In this document: positions 1 through 22,415 of the stretch, one piece after another
Position numbering within the stretch: the stretch's first letter is position 1
Layout of the letters: every line of letters starts with the position of its first letter
NCBI GenBank assembly: GCA_013399875.1
Contig: VXAZ01001116.1
Span: 2,192,546-2,256,545 of the forward strand
Length of the DNA stretch: 64,000 nt
Reading direction: 5' to 3'
DNA from: Gymnorhina tibicen
Lineage: Eukaryota; Chordata; Aves; Passeriformes; Artamidae
Notes under the pieces: generated by a model
What the model was told of the DNA's origin: nothing
What the model saw: the letters and a program-made list of their open reading frames with translations, nothing else
The model's database searches: none
Position numbers and translations under genes: made by a program

Positions 1-11804
<11,804 letters not shown>

Positions 11805-11827
11805 GTCCACGGTGCCGCCGCGCCCCG

Positions 11828-11960
11828 NNNNNNNNNNNNNNNNNNNNNNNNNNNNNNNNNNNNNNNNNNNNNNNNNNNNNNNNNNNNNNNNNNNNNNNNN
11901 NNNNNNNNNNNNNNNNNNNNNNNNNNNNNNNNNNNNNNNNNNNNNNNNNNNNNNNNNNNN
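11828..11960. other. Assembly gap, 133 N
   Basis: A run of 133 unknown bases directly upstream of DLD exon 1, between CpG-rich sequence and a CR1. The true length and content, including the DLD 5'UTR, are unknown. A lone N is also present at 11678. Confidence 0.99.
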
Positions 11961-12152
11961 GTCTCCAGAGAGGGAGGCTCCGCGACCGCCCTGGGCAGCT
12001 GTTCCAGTGCTCTGCCACCCTCAGCATAAAGAAGTTCTTCCTCATGTTGAGGTGGAACTTCTTGTGTTTCAGTTTATGGCCATTGTTCCTCTTCCTGTCG
12101 CTGGGCACCACTGAAAAGAGTCTGGCACATCCTCTTGGCACCAGTCTTTGAG
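11961..12152 (-). mobile_element. CR1 LINE fragment A, 3' portion
   Basis: Minus-strand CR1: plus-strand GGGCAGCTGTTCCAGTGCTC, AAGAAGTTCTTCCTCATGTT and CTGGGCACCACTGAAAAGAG are reverse-complement CR1 blocks. The 3' tip is lost in the N gap. It stops near GTCTTTGAGATAG, and its next part resumes near 12783. Confidence 0.85.
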
Positions 12153-12156
12153 ATAG

Positions 12157-12775
12157 TTATAGAATCATAGAATATGCTGAGTTGGAAGGGGCCCATCAGG
12201 ATCCACTTCCTGGCCCTGCACAGGACACTCCAAGAGTCACTCCGTGTGCCTGAGAGCATTGTCCTAACACTTCTTCAACTCTGTCGGGTTTGGTGCTGTG
12301 ACCACTTTTCCCATGCCCAGCCACCCTCTGGGTGAGGAACCTTTTTCTAATATTCAGCCTAAACGTCCCCTGACTCAGTTTCATGATGTTTCCTCGAGTC
12401 CTGTCGCTGATCACAAGAATGAAGAGATTGGCACCTGCCTGTCTACTTCCCCTCCTGAGGATGTTCACAATAAGATCTCCCCTCAGTCTCCTCCAGACTG
12501 AACAAACTAAGTGACTTCATAAGGCCTCACAGCGCTTCTCTTCATAAGGCTTCTCCTTCAGACCCTTCACCATCCTCATGGCCTTCTTTGGATGTTGTCT
12601 AATAACTTAATGTCTTTTTTATACTGTGATGCCCAAAACTGGTCCCAGGGTTTGAGGTGAGGCTGCCCCAGTGCAGAGCAGAGTGGGACAATCCCCTCCC
12701 TTGCCCAGCTGCCAATGCACCCCAGGACATAGTTGGCCCTACTGGCTGCCGGGGCACTGCTGACTCATATTCAAC
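12157..12775 (-). mobile_element. CR1 LINE element B, inserted into CR1 A
   Basis: Starts with the reverse-complemented CR1 tail ATAGAATCATAGAATATGCT and GAGTTGGAAGG, then continues through GCACAGGACACTCCAAGAGT and CCTTTTTCTAATATTCAGCC into the C-terminal coding part of the reverse transcriptase. Same strand as A but of a different CR1 subfamily. Confidence 0.85.
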
Positions 12776-12782
12776 TTCCCAT

Positions 12783-13185
12783 TTGTATGTATTGATGAGA
12801 TCCCTTCTCAGTCTTCTCTTGACTAAGCAGGCCCAGCTGCCTCAGTCTCTTCTCTTAAGACAGATGCTCCAGTCCCTCAATCATCTTTGTGGCCTCCGCT
12901 GGACCCGCTCCAGCAGTTCCTTGTTTCTCTTGTACTGAGGAGCCCAGAAGCGGACACAGCACTCCAGATGTGGCCTCAATAGGGCCCAGTAGAGGGGGAG
13001 GGCCACCTCCCTGGACCTGCTGGCTACACTCTTCCTGATGCACCCCAGGATACCATTGGTCCTCCTGGCCGCAAGGGCACACTGCCAGTTCATAATCAAC
13101 TTCTCACCCGCCAAAACTTGCAGGTCATTCTCTGCAGAGCCAGTCTCAAGTAGGTCAGACCCCAGTCTGTGCTGGTACTTGGGAA
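12783..13185 (-). mobile_element. CR1 LINE fragment A, 5' portion (reverse transcriptase C-terminus remnant)
   Basis: TGATGAGATCCCTTCTCAGT and GATGCTCCAGTCCCTCAATC match reverse-complement CR1 just upstream of the block at 11961-12152. Minus-strand reading gives decayed RT C-terminal residues such as LLERVQRR and [19 protein letters not shown]. Confidence 0.85.
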
Positions 13186-13330
13186 CTCATGGCCTCACCT
13201 GGCACCAAAGTGAACCCTGGGGCAAGCAAAGTAGCCCCTGGACCCAGATTGACTTCATCAGAACAACACGTGGGAACAGGCGGAGAAAGGGAAATTACAT
13301 GTTTCAGATGGAAACCTCTTCCAGCTAATT

Positions 13331-13480
13331 GACAGTGAAATGCACATAAATTAAATTTTTAAAATATTAAAAAGTTTAAAATTGAAGATACTTAATTTGG
13401 GGAAGACATTCAAGTGATTTGGAGTAATTTGGAGTAATTTTCAAATTATTTAATCAGGAAAAAATTGAACTAGAATATTC
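13331..13480. repeat. Direct repeat copy 1 flanking a CR1
   Basis: About 150 bp beginning GACAGTGAAATGCACATAAA and ending near TTGAACTAGAATATT. A diverged copy lies at 13880-14023 in the same orientation, with a CR1 between them. Confidence 0.8.
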
Positions 13481-13497
13481 TTGAGAATATTCTTGAG
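13473..13497. repeat. 12-bp tandem repeat x2
   Basis: GAATATTCTTGA occurs twice back to back at 13473 and 13485 at the end of the preceding direct repeat. Confidence 0.8.
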
Positions 13498-13526
13498 CTA
13501 GAACATTCTCTAGAAGAAAGTCTTCT

Positions 13527-13879
13527 CGAGAAGAGGTGACTGAGAGACGACCTCATCAATGTATACGAGTGTCTAAAGGGCAGTGCCAAGAAAATTGAGC
13601 CAGGCTCTCCTCAGTGGTGCCAAGCAATAGGACGAGAAGCAATGGGCAGAAACTGATGCACAGGAAATTCCACCTGAGTATGAGGAAGAACATCTTTACT
13701 GTGCAGGTTACTGTGCACTGGAACAGATTGCCCAGAGAGGTTTTGGAGTCTCCCTCATTGGAGATATTCAAGAACCTTCTGGATGCAATCCTGTGCAATA
13801 TGCTCTGGGATGACCCAGCAAGGTTGGACCGGATGACCCACTGTGGTCCCTTCCAATCTGACCAATTCTGTGACTCTGT
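13527..13879 (+). mobile_element. CR1 LINE 3' fragment
   Basis: Plus-strand CR1 tail with GGGCAGAAACTGATGCACAG, TTGCCCAGAGAGGTTTTGGA and GACCCACTGTGGTCCCTTCC blocks and the terminal ATTCTGTGACTCTGTG. It is 5' truncated and lies between two copies of a direct repeat. Confidence 0.88.
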
Positions 13880-14023
13880 GACAGTGAAATGCAGATAAAT
13901 TGAATTTTTAAAGCATTCAAAAATATAAAAATCTAAAATATTTAATTTTGGAAAGACTTTCAAGTGTCTTGGAATAATTGTTCCCAATTTATTTAATGAA
14001 GAAAATAATTGAACTAGGATATT
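13880..14023. repeat. Direct repeat copy 2 flanking a CR1
   Basis: Begins GACAGTGAAATGCAGATAAA and ends near TTGAACTAGGATATT; clearly homologous to 13331-13480 with scattered substitutions and small indels. Confidence 0.8.
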
Positions 14024-14080
14024 GACACATTTTTATAACTATCATTGTTTAATTTAATGCTCTGTATATTTTTCCAGAAC

Positions 14081-14129
14081 TTTTATTTTCTTCTAGAAAA
14101 TAGATTTTATTTTCTTCTAGAATAATAGA
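14081..14129. repeat. 24-bp tandem repeat x2
   Basis: TTTTATTTTCTTCTAGAA followed by AATAG occurs at 14081 and again at 14105 with one or two differences. Confidence 0.8.
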
Positions 14130-14612
14130 TTGCACACCCTGAATTCCTCTGTTATTTTCACTTCAGCACATCAGTATTTTAAACTTAAATCCTTCATTGC
14201 CTGTGGGAGAACAGCAATGGGCCAAGACAATTTTCCTTCTATAGTGAATTCTACCTAATTTAGAATATACACAATATTCTGTTCCATTTATGCTAAAAAC
14301 ACCTAAATGTGGCTTCAGGTAAGTAATATGCAACATAGATCATACTATTGATTTCCCACCTTGCCTGAAATTGAAAATATTTTCTGTGAAAAAGAGTTCT
14401 CAAGTTTTCTAGATGTACTAATTTCTTGCATATGTCAGTATTTCCATCAGGGGGCAGCTTTCTGCTATTTCACACACAGCCAGGGAAAAAGGAAAGGCTC
14501 TACTCAGCAGGCAGAATTACTGTTCTATCCTTCTCCTCTCTAAGGATCTCTCTTATTGGCCCTTCAGCACTGCTGGAGACTGTATGTGCCCAATATTTTC
14601 ATATTTAAACCC

Positions 14613-14740
14613 CTGTTGGTTAGAACATGGTGCCAATAATGCCAAGGTTGGGGATTTGATCCCTGTATGGGCCATTCACTTGAGTCGGACTTGATGATCC
14701 TTGTGGGTTTCTTCCAACTTAGAATATTCTGTGATTCTAA
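14613..14740 (+). mobile_element. tRNA-Ile-derived SINE with CR1-like tail (TguSINE1-like)
   Basis: The head GTTGGTTAGAACATGGTGCC then AATAATGCCAAGG tracks tRNA-Ile(AAU) from the D loop through the anticodon stem to a B-box-like GGATTTGATCC and the GGGCCA acceptor end. It lacks the first ~15 bases. It is followed directly by a CR1-type tail, GACTTGATGATCCTTGTGGG ... AGAATATTCTGTGATTCT, matching the end of the CR1 at 56282. Such a tRNA-Ile/CR1 chimera is the known zebra finch SINE type, mobilised by CR1 enzymes. It is not a functional tRNA because the acceptor and D stems are incomplete. Confidence 0.8.
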
Positions 14741-15654
14741 TGAGAAAGCATCCCAGAGTCCCCGATGCTTGCAGGGATAGTATCATGTCCCCATCATTTC
14801 CTCCCACCCTCACTAATGAGCCAACCAAAGAGAATAAAACCCAAAACTGCCCCAGCTGTAGCTAACTGAAAGAACTCAGCCACCACGTTTTAATTCTGCA
14901 TGGCCTCCCAGCCTTGGTGCATGTTGGGGTATTGGAGCTCTCCCCTCTGCACAGGCAGTACGTGAGTACTTCTAGTGAAATTACAGGTTTTTCAGGCACA
15001 AATCTGCATGCCAGGAGAATGTTGTTACTGCAAGCAATGAACAAGACTATCTCCTGTAACAAGAAATGACTGGAGGCTCTGAATGATGGTTACTCTGGCA
15101 ACTGAAGGGAAGGCAGCTTGTGTGGTGATTGCTTCAGCACCAAGGCAAGAGGGTGTAGGGGGCTTGGGGGAATGCAGGAAGCATAAAAATGTGTCTTAGT
15201 GGGTGGGGACAGTGGGAAGGCAAAGGGGCACACAGGGAATGCAGGGTTAGACCCCTCCATCCCATTCACCTCAGCCCTGGTAGTCACCTCTGAACAGCCT
15301 GGCCCATAAACTGCATGCCCTTGGGATCATGGTGGCTGAGAGCAGTGTTCTGAAGCTTTCTGGGAACTCTGCTGAAGTTCGGAGGTTGTTAAAATTCTTT
15401 TTTGAGGTTTTACACCTCTGAGTAATAAAGATCATAAAGACAGTGTATTGCCTGTAGAACAGTGGTACTTGTAACACATGGACACCTCTGGGTACTTTTT
15501 GTTCCCTTGCTCCTGGCATGACTCTACCTCACCTTGCTTTGGTTGTGGCACTCCTTTCATAAACACTGAGGTTACAATACCTGTTTGCACTCCCACTTTT
15601 TATTGCATCCATGAATACTCATGAAATGTCCCTTTGCAGCAAAGCAGGCTCCCA

Positions 15655-16245
15655 GTATTCCAGCTTCATGAGGAGGAATCTTGCCAGCAAGAGGAGGGAG
15701 ATGATCCTTCCCCTCTGCTCAGCACTGGGGAAACACAGCTGGGGTTCTGCCTCCAGCTCTGGGCTCTCCAGTACAGGAGAGACACAGACATACTGGAGAT
15801 AGTCTAGCAAAGAGCCATGGAGATGATAGAGGGGCTGGAGCACTTCTCCTGTAAGGAAAGTCTGAGTGAGCTGGGACTCTTCAGCCTGGAGAAGAGAAGG
15901 CTCAGGGGGATCTCAAATCTAATCAAGGTATACAGATACCTGAAGGAAGGGTGCACAGAGGATGGAGCTGGGCTCTTCTCAGCACTGCCCAGTGGCAGGA
16001 CCAGAGACAGTGAGCACAAAGTGAAACACAGCAGGTTCCTTCCAAACACTTATTTTACTGTGAGGGTGACTGAGCACTGGTACAGGATGGCCAGAGAGGT
16101 AATGGAGTCTCTCTCCGTGGAAATTCTCACAAGTCATCCAGATGCGGTGCTGGGACACCAGCTCTAGGCAGCCCTGCTTGAGGAGATGGTTGGATCAGAT
16201 ACCTCCAGAGTTCCCTTCCAACCTCAATCATTCTGCAACTCTCTG
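15655..16245 (+). mobile_element. CR1 LINE fragment with RT C-terminal remnant
   Basis: Contains GAGGGAGATGATCCTTCCCC, GGGGCTGGAGCACTTCTCCT and GAGCTGGGACTCTTCAGCCT (RT C-terminus), then the 3'UTR block with CTGAGCACTGGTACAGGATG and a decayed tail TTCCCTTCCAACCTCAATC. Frames are broken. Confidence 0.87.
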
Positions 16246-19200
16246 TCAGGAAAACAACTGCATCATGGTTATTTGCTCTGACAATAAGAGTCAGCTCTGA
16301 CGTGGAGCCAGAGGAAAGTTGCCAGCACAGGCTGAAGTCAGCAGAGGGCAATATGGCTGCATAGACTAACAGAGCTGTAAGGATGTGTTAGAAGTAGAGC
16401 ATTCTATTTCTTTGAAATACTGAATATTTTCTTGCATTGATTATTTAAATTTTACTTACATACCTATGCACACGTTTATTTATACACATCAAGATTATCA
16501 ATCTAGATAGACTATTACACTGCATCTGACTTGAGAAAACAGGACTAAAACATCTACCACATTCCACTCAAGGATTGGATGGTGGCTGCCAGTGTCTTGT
16601 ACCTTGCAAAGCTGTAATTAAGGAAACGCATTTTCAGATTATTCCTCCTCTCTTTGGTAAATCCTTTTGGTAAACTCCTCTCTTTGTGAGAGGCAGGGCA
16701 AAGTATATCCAGAAAGAGACAGGGGTGGCATTTTGTTTGCATCCTTGTTCAAAGCAGGCCAGTGTACTGCTTTCCAGACTGCTCAGCTTACTGCTCTGCA
16801 TAGAAAAACTTCCTATCATTCAGGCAGTAAAGCAAGATGAGAAGTGCTGAGAAAGCTACAGCAAGTCAATGATCTCTGCTTGAGGTTCTGCATAAATATG
16901 TGGGATAAATAGAAAAGAAGGTGAGTCAAACTGGGCCAGATGCAAAATAGCAGCATGCCTCAGATTCATTGAAAAGGCAGGACAAAGCGTTTCAGGAGAC
17001 CTGGTGTGTGCTCTGTTGTGCAGGTATTTTACAAAGATCTGTGACTCCCAAATGCTAGCAGGAGAGTTAAGCAGTCAGGACATTCCTCTGCCACTTGGAG
17101 CTCTAAAGGAGCACACGTAGGCAAGAAGGGGTTGGGGAGCTTGTAGCATTTTCAAGCCAAAGAGAAGATCAGAGTCACAGACCCTACAAAGGGCACCAGA
17201 GCTGGTGCTAGTGACAGGACACATTTGGGTTCTCTCACATCACCTGGTGAGTGCAGAAAAGGGCACTGGTCCAAGCTGAACCATTACATACTGAAGACCT
17301 TGCCACATACCATAGTTAAACACTCAGCACCCTGCTCCCGGCAGTGGCTTGTGTGTGAGGTGGAATCCAGCTCCCTCACCTGAGGGAGTGACACTTCTTT
17401 GCATTTAAATGTTAGGCACCTAGAGGAGCCATCCTCCTAAAGCAAGTATCCAAATTCCCTGCATGGTCAGCAGGTGTCTTACAAAATAAGCACCCAGGAG
17501 ATTCTATCTGCCTGTCTTATATGCATGCACCAAGGCCAAGACAGTCTTCCTTGGGGCCTTCGAGGGCTCCTGCTTCTGCTTTTACTCACAGGGAAAGCGA
17601 GCAATCACTGCAGGACTTACTGCAGCTGTCAGGGTTGGACATCTGGCAGGTCTAATAGAAAGCTTGTCTTCTGGGCTTCTATGGGACATGCAGAAATACT
17701 GGCAAATTGAGAGGGTCATTCATCCTGTCCCAAGGTGGGTGTCAAGGATTGCCCTCCAATGGTAGTGCTGCCATATGCTGAGCAGAGAGGGGACACAGGT
17801 GACCTACACTAAACATCTAACTTTGATACAGTCAAAGCTGATGAGAAAAAAGCTCACCCCATTAATGAAGGAGGGCCTCCAGAGGCCTGGAGAACTTGGG
17901 CATCTCAGGCTGTTCCATTGGGTCCTGCCCTTGGCATCCCTGGGACACAACTGTGTTACTGCCCCTCAAAGGAGGCAGAGGTGAACCACCCTTTAGCCAT
18001 CAGTTTGCTTAACTTGATATATCAAGTTTGTGCTGCAGAAAGACAGTGGGAGGTCTGTGTATGATGTCCTTCCCTCCAATTTTCTTCCATCTGACTTTCT
18101 TCTGGGTAGCAATTATTTTGGAATAGTAGTGAGTGGCTTTGCATATCAGTAACTTGTTGTACCTTGTAAATTCTGTTCCCTGCGTATTACACTTGTGAAA
18201 ATCTGTGACTTAATTAGAAAGGAGATTATGGATGAGGCCAGTGCAGTATATGAAAGCCTGGTTTGTTCATGGGAAAAAGTCAGTGTTCTTTCTAATAGGT
18301 TACACAAAAAATTATTCACTCCGGAATAAAATTGCCCAGTTCCTGTAATTCAAGGTCTTTGCAATGAGAATTAGAATGATATATGATTGTTGTTTCCCTT
18401 TTTCTGTGCTCAATATATCATGCCAATTTTAAGTTCTTTATAAGCATTCATACCAGAGCTGATCATAAAGTGCTGGTTAATTTTCATATGTAAAGCAAAA
18501 AGAAATCCACTTTCATTTGTTTTAAGCTTCCAGTTACATTTTCAGCTTTGCAATAAAAATCAAACCAAAACCTACAAATATTTTCTATTTCTTAGACACC
18601 TATAAAATCAATTTGTTCTATTGTTGGAAAACATGTAAATGTAAACTGAGGTGGAAAATTTCCACACAAGTTTTCATTTTAACTAAAATCTCAACTTGTC
18701 CTCAAACAAGGCCATTAAAAATGCAGCAACTGCGCAGTATTTAATTTTCTTCAACTCCAAAAGCTCTGTCAGACACACAATCCACTCACAGATTCCCCAT
18801 AAAAGATATGTATTACATCAAAGAAGTGGTACACTTCTCCTCTGGTGACAGGTTTTCTCATGCTCTGCTCTCCTAATCCAGGACCTGATCTTTAAACCCC
18901 CTGAGCAAGCAGGGGGAAGTTGTGGCTAACAGGAAATTTTGCACCAGAAACCAGTGAAATTTTCTTTGCTCCTATAGAAAGTCTTTGAAGTAATAAATTC
19001 CCATTGTTAGGTCATCTTGGCTTTATGGAAGTCAAAGTTCTCCCTGAAGCATAATGATATTGTGCAGCTTGGAAGTTTCTCAGTAATAACAGGATGATAA
19101 ACACAGTGTAATTCCTGCATCCTCGTTCACTGCAGTGTTGAGGTTGTAAGCACTGTACAGCACCTAGGTGGGAGAATGTCCTAATCCTGCACAGCAAATC

Positions 19201-19747
19201 AACTGACACCATGAAAATCAAAGTGCACGCCCCATGTTAATCTGCAGTTTGCCCTTTAAAAAGTGTAATTTATAAAGATTAGTTGTATTAACATTACTGT
19301 TTGCTTGTGATACTGTGTACTAATCAGTTAATATAGGACATTAGAACAAAGCTGTGCTCCTGGGAAGCACCAACCCTATGCCACAGTGTGGGCTGAGTTC
19401 CAGCTGGCGAGAAGGTGATCTTGCTCTGGAGAAATGGGGCTGGTGGACACCAAGCTGACCATGAGCCAGCAGTGTGCCCTGGCAGCAATGAAGGCCAAAA
19501 GCTGCACGAGCCAGCAGGACAAGAGGGGAAGACTTCCCTCAGTTCAGTGCTTGTAGGTCTGCATCTAAAGGTCTGCATCCAATATTAGCTCCCCAAAGCA
19601 AGAAAATACAGGGATAAAGGGAACAGGCACAAGTTGGAGCACAGATGCTGTGCCCTTTTTCTGGGCACCTGTCCAGCCATCCACAAGATTATCTAACCTG
19701 CTCTTTACAAGTCCCAAGGAGGTTTTAGAATGCTGTTGGCAACCTAT
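16246..19747. other. Intergenic, no recognised feature
   Basis: About 3.5 kb of unremarkable AT-rich sequence. I see no gene, RNA or identifiable repeat. Confidence 0.6.
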
Positions 19748-20103
19748 TCCTCCACTCTAGTATCTTCATCATTAGAAAATTTCACATCTACTTTGGCTCT
19801 ACCCTGGGCTAGTTACTCTGTCAGAGAGAACATTTTATCAGCTAGGTACAATTTGATCTTATAAAATGTCTGTTCAACCTTGCTTATCTCTTTGCTGTCT
19901 TAAAGGTGCTAAAGTTTCACTAGTCCTCCACTCTAGTATGTATCATCATCATTAGAAAATTTCACATCTACCTTGGCTCTACCCTGGGCTAGTTACTCTG
20001 TCAGAGAGAACATTTTATCAGTTGGGTACAATATGTTCTTATAAAATGTCTGTTCAACCTTGCTTATCTCTTTACTGCCTTAAAGGTGCTAAAATTTACA
20101 TAG
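19748..20103. repeat. 176-bp tandem duplication
   Basis: The unit TCCTCCACTCTAGTAT... at 19748-19923 is repeated from 19924 to about 20103 with only about ten differences, including a 4-bp insertion early in copy 2. It contains no coding signal. The high identity suggests a fairly recent duplication. Confidence 0.92.
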
Positions 20104-20623
20104 AAGTGTTAAATTAGTCTCGTACTCCGTTGGTTCTCTTTCTATTGCAGTTAAAAATAAAGCAAATCCTTTCACACTCAGCAAGACTGAGTCCAGGTCT
20201 CTGAAAAGAGTCAGAGGTTGCTTCTCTGAGTACAGGATGTATTTCATCAAGTCCTGCCAACCCAGGAGCCTTTACCTCCAGTCTATAAGCAGAAACTTTA
20301 TATACACATTTTTGTAAGGATATATAGGATAGAGAAAGAAGAGGTTAAATAATAATATTCAGAAAATCTAGCATGATTTATGACCATTCCCTACCCTAAG
20401 GGTTGGTGTTTCAGCAATGAAGAAATGTAAGTTTCAGGTCGCAAAACAACATCAAGCCAAACGTTGCCTGAAACTCTTTGTGCATAAATATAAGAAAAGG
20501 AAGGACAGAAAAAGAAAGATACAGGAAAAAAAGGAGGGTTAAACCAAATCAAACCAGCATGACTTTCTTCACAAAGCGAACAAGCCCAGAGGCAAGAGGT
20601 ACCTTACTTTAACATGTGTACAT

Positions 20624-21191
20624 TGTAGTGGTTTAGTCTGGAAAACGGTTTCTTCATAGTAGCTTGTATGGGGCTATGTTTTGGATTTGTGCTCAAAACA
20701 GTGCTGGTAACACAAGGATGTTTTCTTTATCGCTGAGCTGTGCTTGCACAGTGTCAAGGCTGTTTCTCAGAACACCCCACCATCAAGGAGGCTGGGAATG
20801 CACAAGGAGTTGGGAAGGACTCGGCTGGGACAGCTGACCCCAATTGACCAGAGGAATCCTCCATACCATATGGGGTTGTGTTCAGCAGTAAAAGCTGGAG
20901 GAAGAAGGAGAAAAGTTGGACATTTAGAGTGATGCAGTTTGTCATCCACAGTAGCTGTTATATGTGATGGAGTCCTGCTTTTCTGGGAATGGCTGAACAC
21001 CTTCCCACAGGAAATGGTGAATTAATTCCTTGTTTTCCTTTGCTTGTGTGTGCAGCTTTTGCTTCACCTCTTAATCTGTCTATCTCAACCCAGAAACTTT
21101 CACACTTCTATGCTTCCAGCATCCCACTGGATGGAGGAGTGATCAAGTGGCTGAGTGGGGCTTAGCTGATGGCTGGGTTTAAACTACAACA
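20624..21191 (+). mobile_element. Solo LTR of an avian endogenous retrovirus
   Basis: The 568-bp segment begins TGTAGTGGTTTA and ends TAAACTACAACA, i.e. TG...CA with imperfect terminal inverted repeats. Internal blocks (AGGAGGCTGGGAATGCACAA, TGGAGTCCTGCTTTTCTGGG, GAATTAATTCCTTGTTTT, CATCCCACTGGATGGAGGAG) match my recollection of a common avian retroviral LTR. A degenerate polyadenylation hexamer (AGTAAA) precedes AGCTGGAGGAAGAAGG. No gag, pol or env sequence adjoins, so it is a solo LTR left by recombination. A clear target-site duplication is not seen. Confidence 0.75.
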
Positions 21192-22404
21192 TACTGCAAA
21201 CAGGAGAGGATTTGTACAGCAAAGCAGTTGGTGCTGAGGACCTGAAATCCACATTTCTGTGTTATTTTGGATGAACTGTACCTAACTGCTGAACTCCCCT
21301 TTGCAGCTGCCTCTGGATGCACATCTTCCCATTCATTCCCATCCCTGGGAATCTGGTTCATGCAGTTTGAGGCTGTTCATGCAACCCAAAGCAGAAAAAT
21401 GGGAAATGATCAAAAGATTTGCTGCAAAAGTGGACTTGCTTTCTGAATCAACACACTGATTCCCAATGAGATGCTCCCAATGAGAATGCAGGAGGAGGCT
21501 GCAGGTGCTCAAATAAAATAAATCCATGGCCAAAGTTAGAAATGGCACTGAAAGAGAAGAGGTAGAGAGAGACTCAAAATCATGTACTGGCTCTCAACCT
21601 ACACTTTTAGAAAGTGCAAACATGGCAGAGAAGATGATTCTGATACATTACTCATACTGATGCCACAAAAGGAAAGTACAAAAATAATAATATAATTATT
21701 CTAAAGTGGACACAGGACCATCTTTAGAGGTTTACTAGATACTTAATGTTAATTAATATTCCTCCACAGGCAGCCTGAATAATGATTGAACCCAAAGACG
21801 TGAACTTCACCTTTTCTTCCGTTCTATATCCTAGCACAGGTTCTCATTAACTGCCATTAACACCTTATCATGGAGATGAGCTAGGAGCTGTCTGGAAAGT
21901 TGGGGGGTTTTTCCCCTCTCTTTAGGGTCCCCAACTTTCAGTGCAAGACAGCAGCCAGTGCTGGGATGGCAGGAGTGAGAAGAAGGTAGGTCCCAGGCCT
22001 ACAGCAAGGGAAAGCCCTGGGAATGCAGTCTGGACAACTACACGTGCCTGCCCTCAGCCAGGCTGCACTCCTGAACTCTTGGTTCACCCCACTCCAGCCC
22101 AACATGTTCTTCACGGGGTCTTTCACTCTGGACTGTGTTCTAGAAAGCACTTCATATGCTTGAATTTAGTCACTTTTCCCAATCCTGAACTGGACACTTG
22201 TTCAAATATGCTTCTACTACCAATACTCCTGGATCCAGATGCTCAGGAGCCTGAACAGACCTTCTGTGCTACCCTTGTGACTTCTCCAGTAGGGAAGTCT
22301 CCTTGTATCCAGGTTCATGGGCTTGCAGACAACTTTTCAGCACTGGAGGAAAGCTAAAGCATAGTCAGAAGTGAGCCAGGGAGACAGTAAAATGAAAAAA
22401 TTAC

Positions 22405-22415
22405 NNNNNNNNNNN
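22405..22415. other. Assembly gap, 11 N
   Basis: Eleven unknown bases at the edge of a poly-A tract (22416-22442), likely a sequencing failure in a homopolymer. Confidence 0.98.

Noticed and set aside
14613..14690. tRNA-Ile gene
   Set aside because: The acceptor 5' strand and D stem are missing and a CR1 tail is fused to it, so it is a SINE head and not a tRNA gene.
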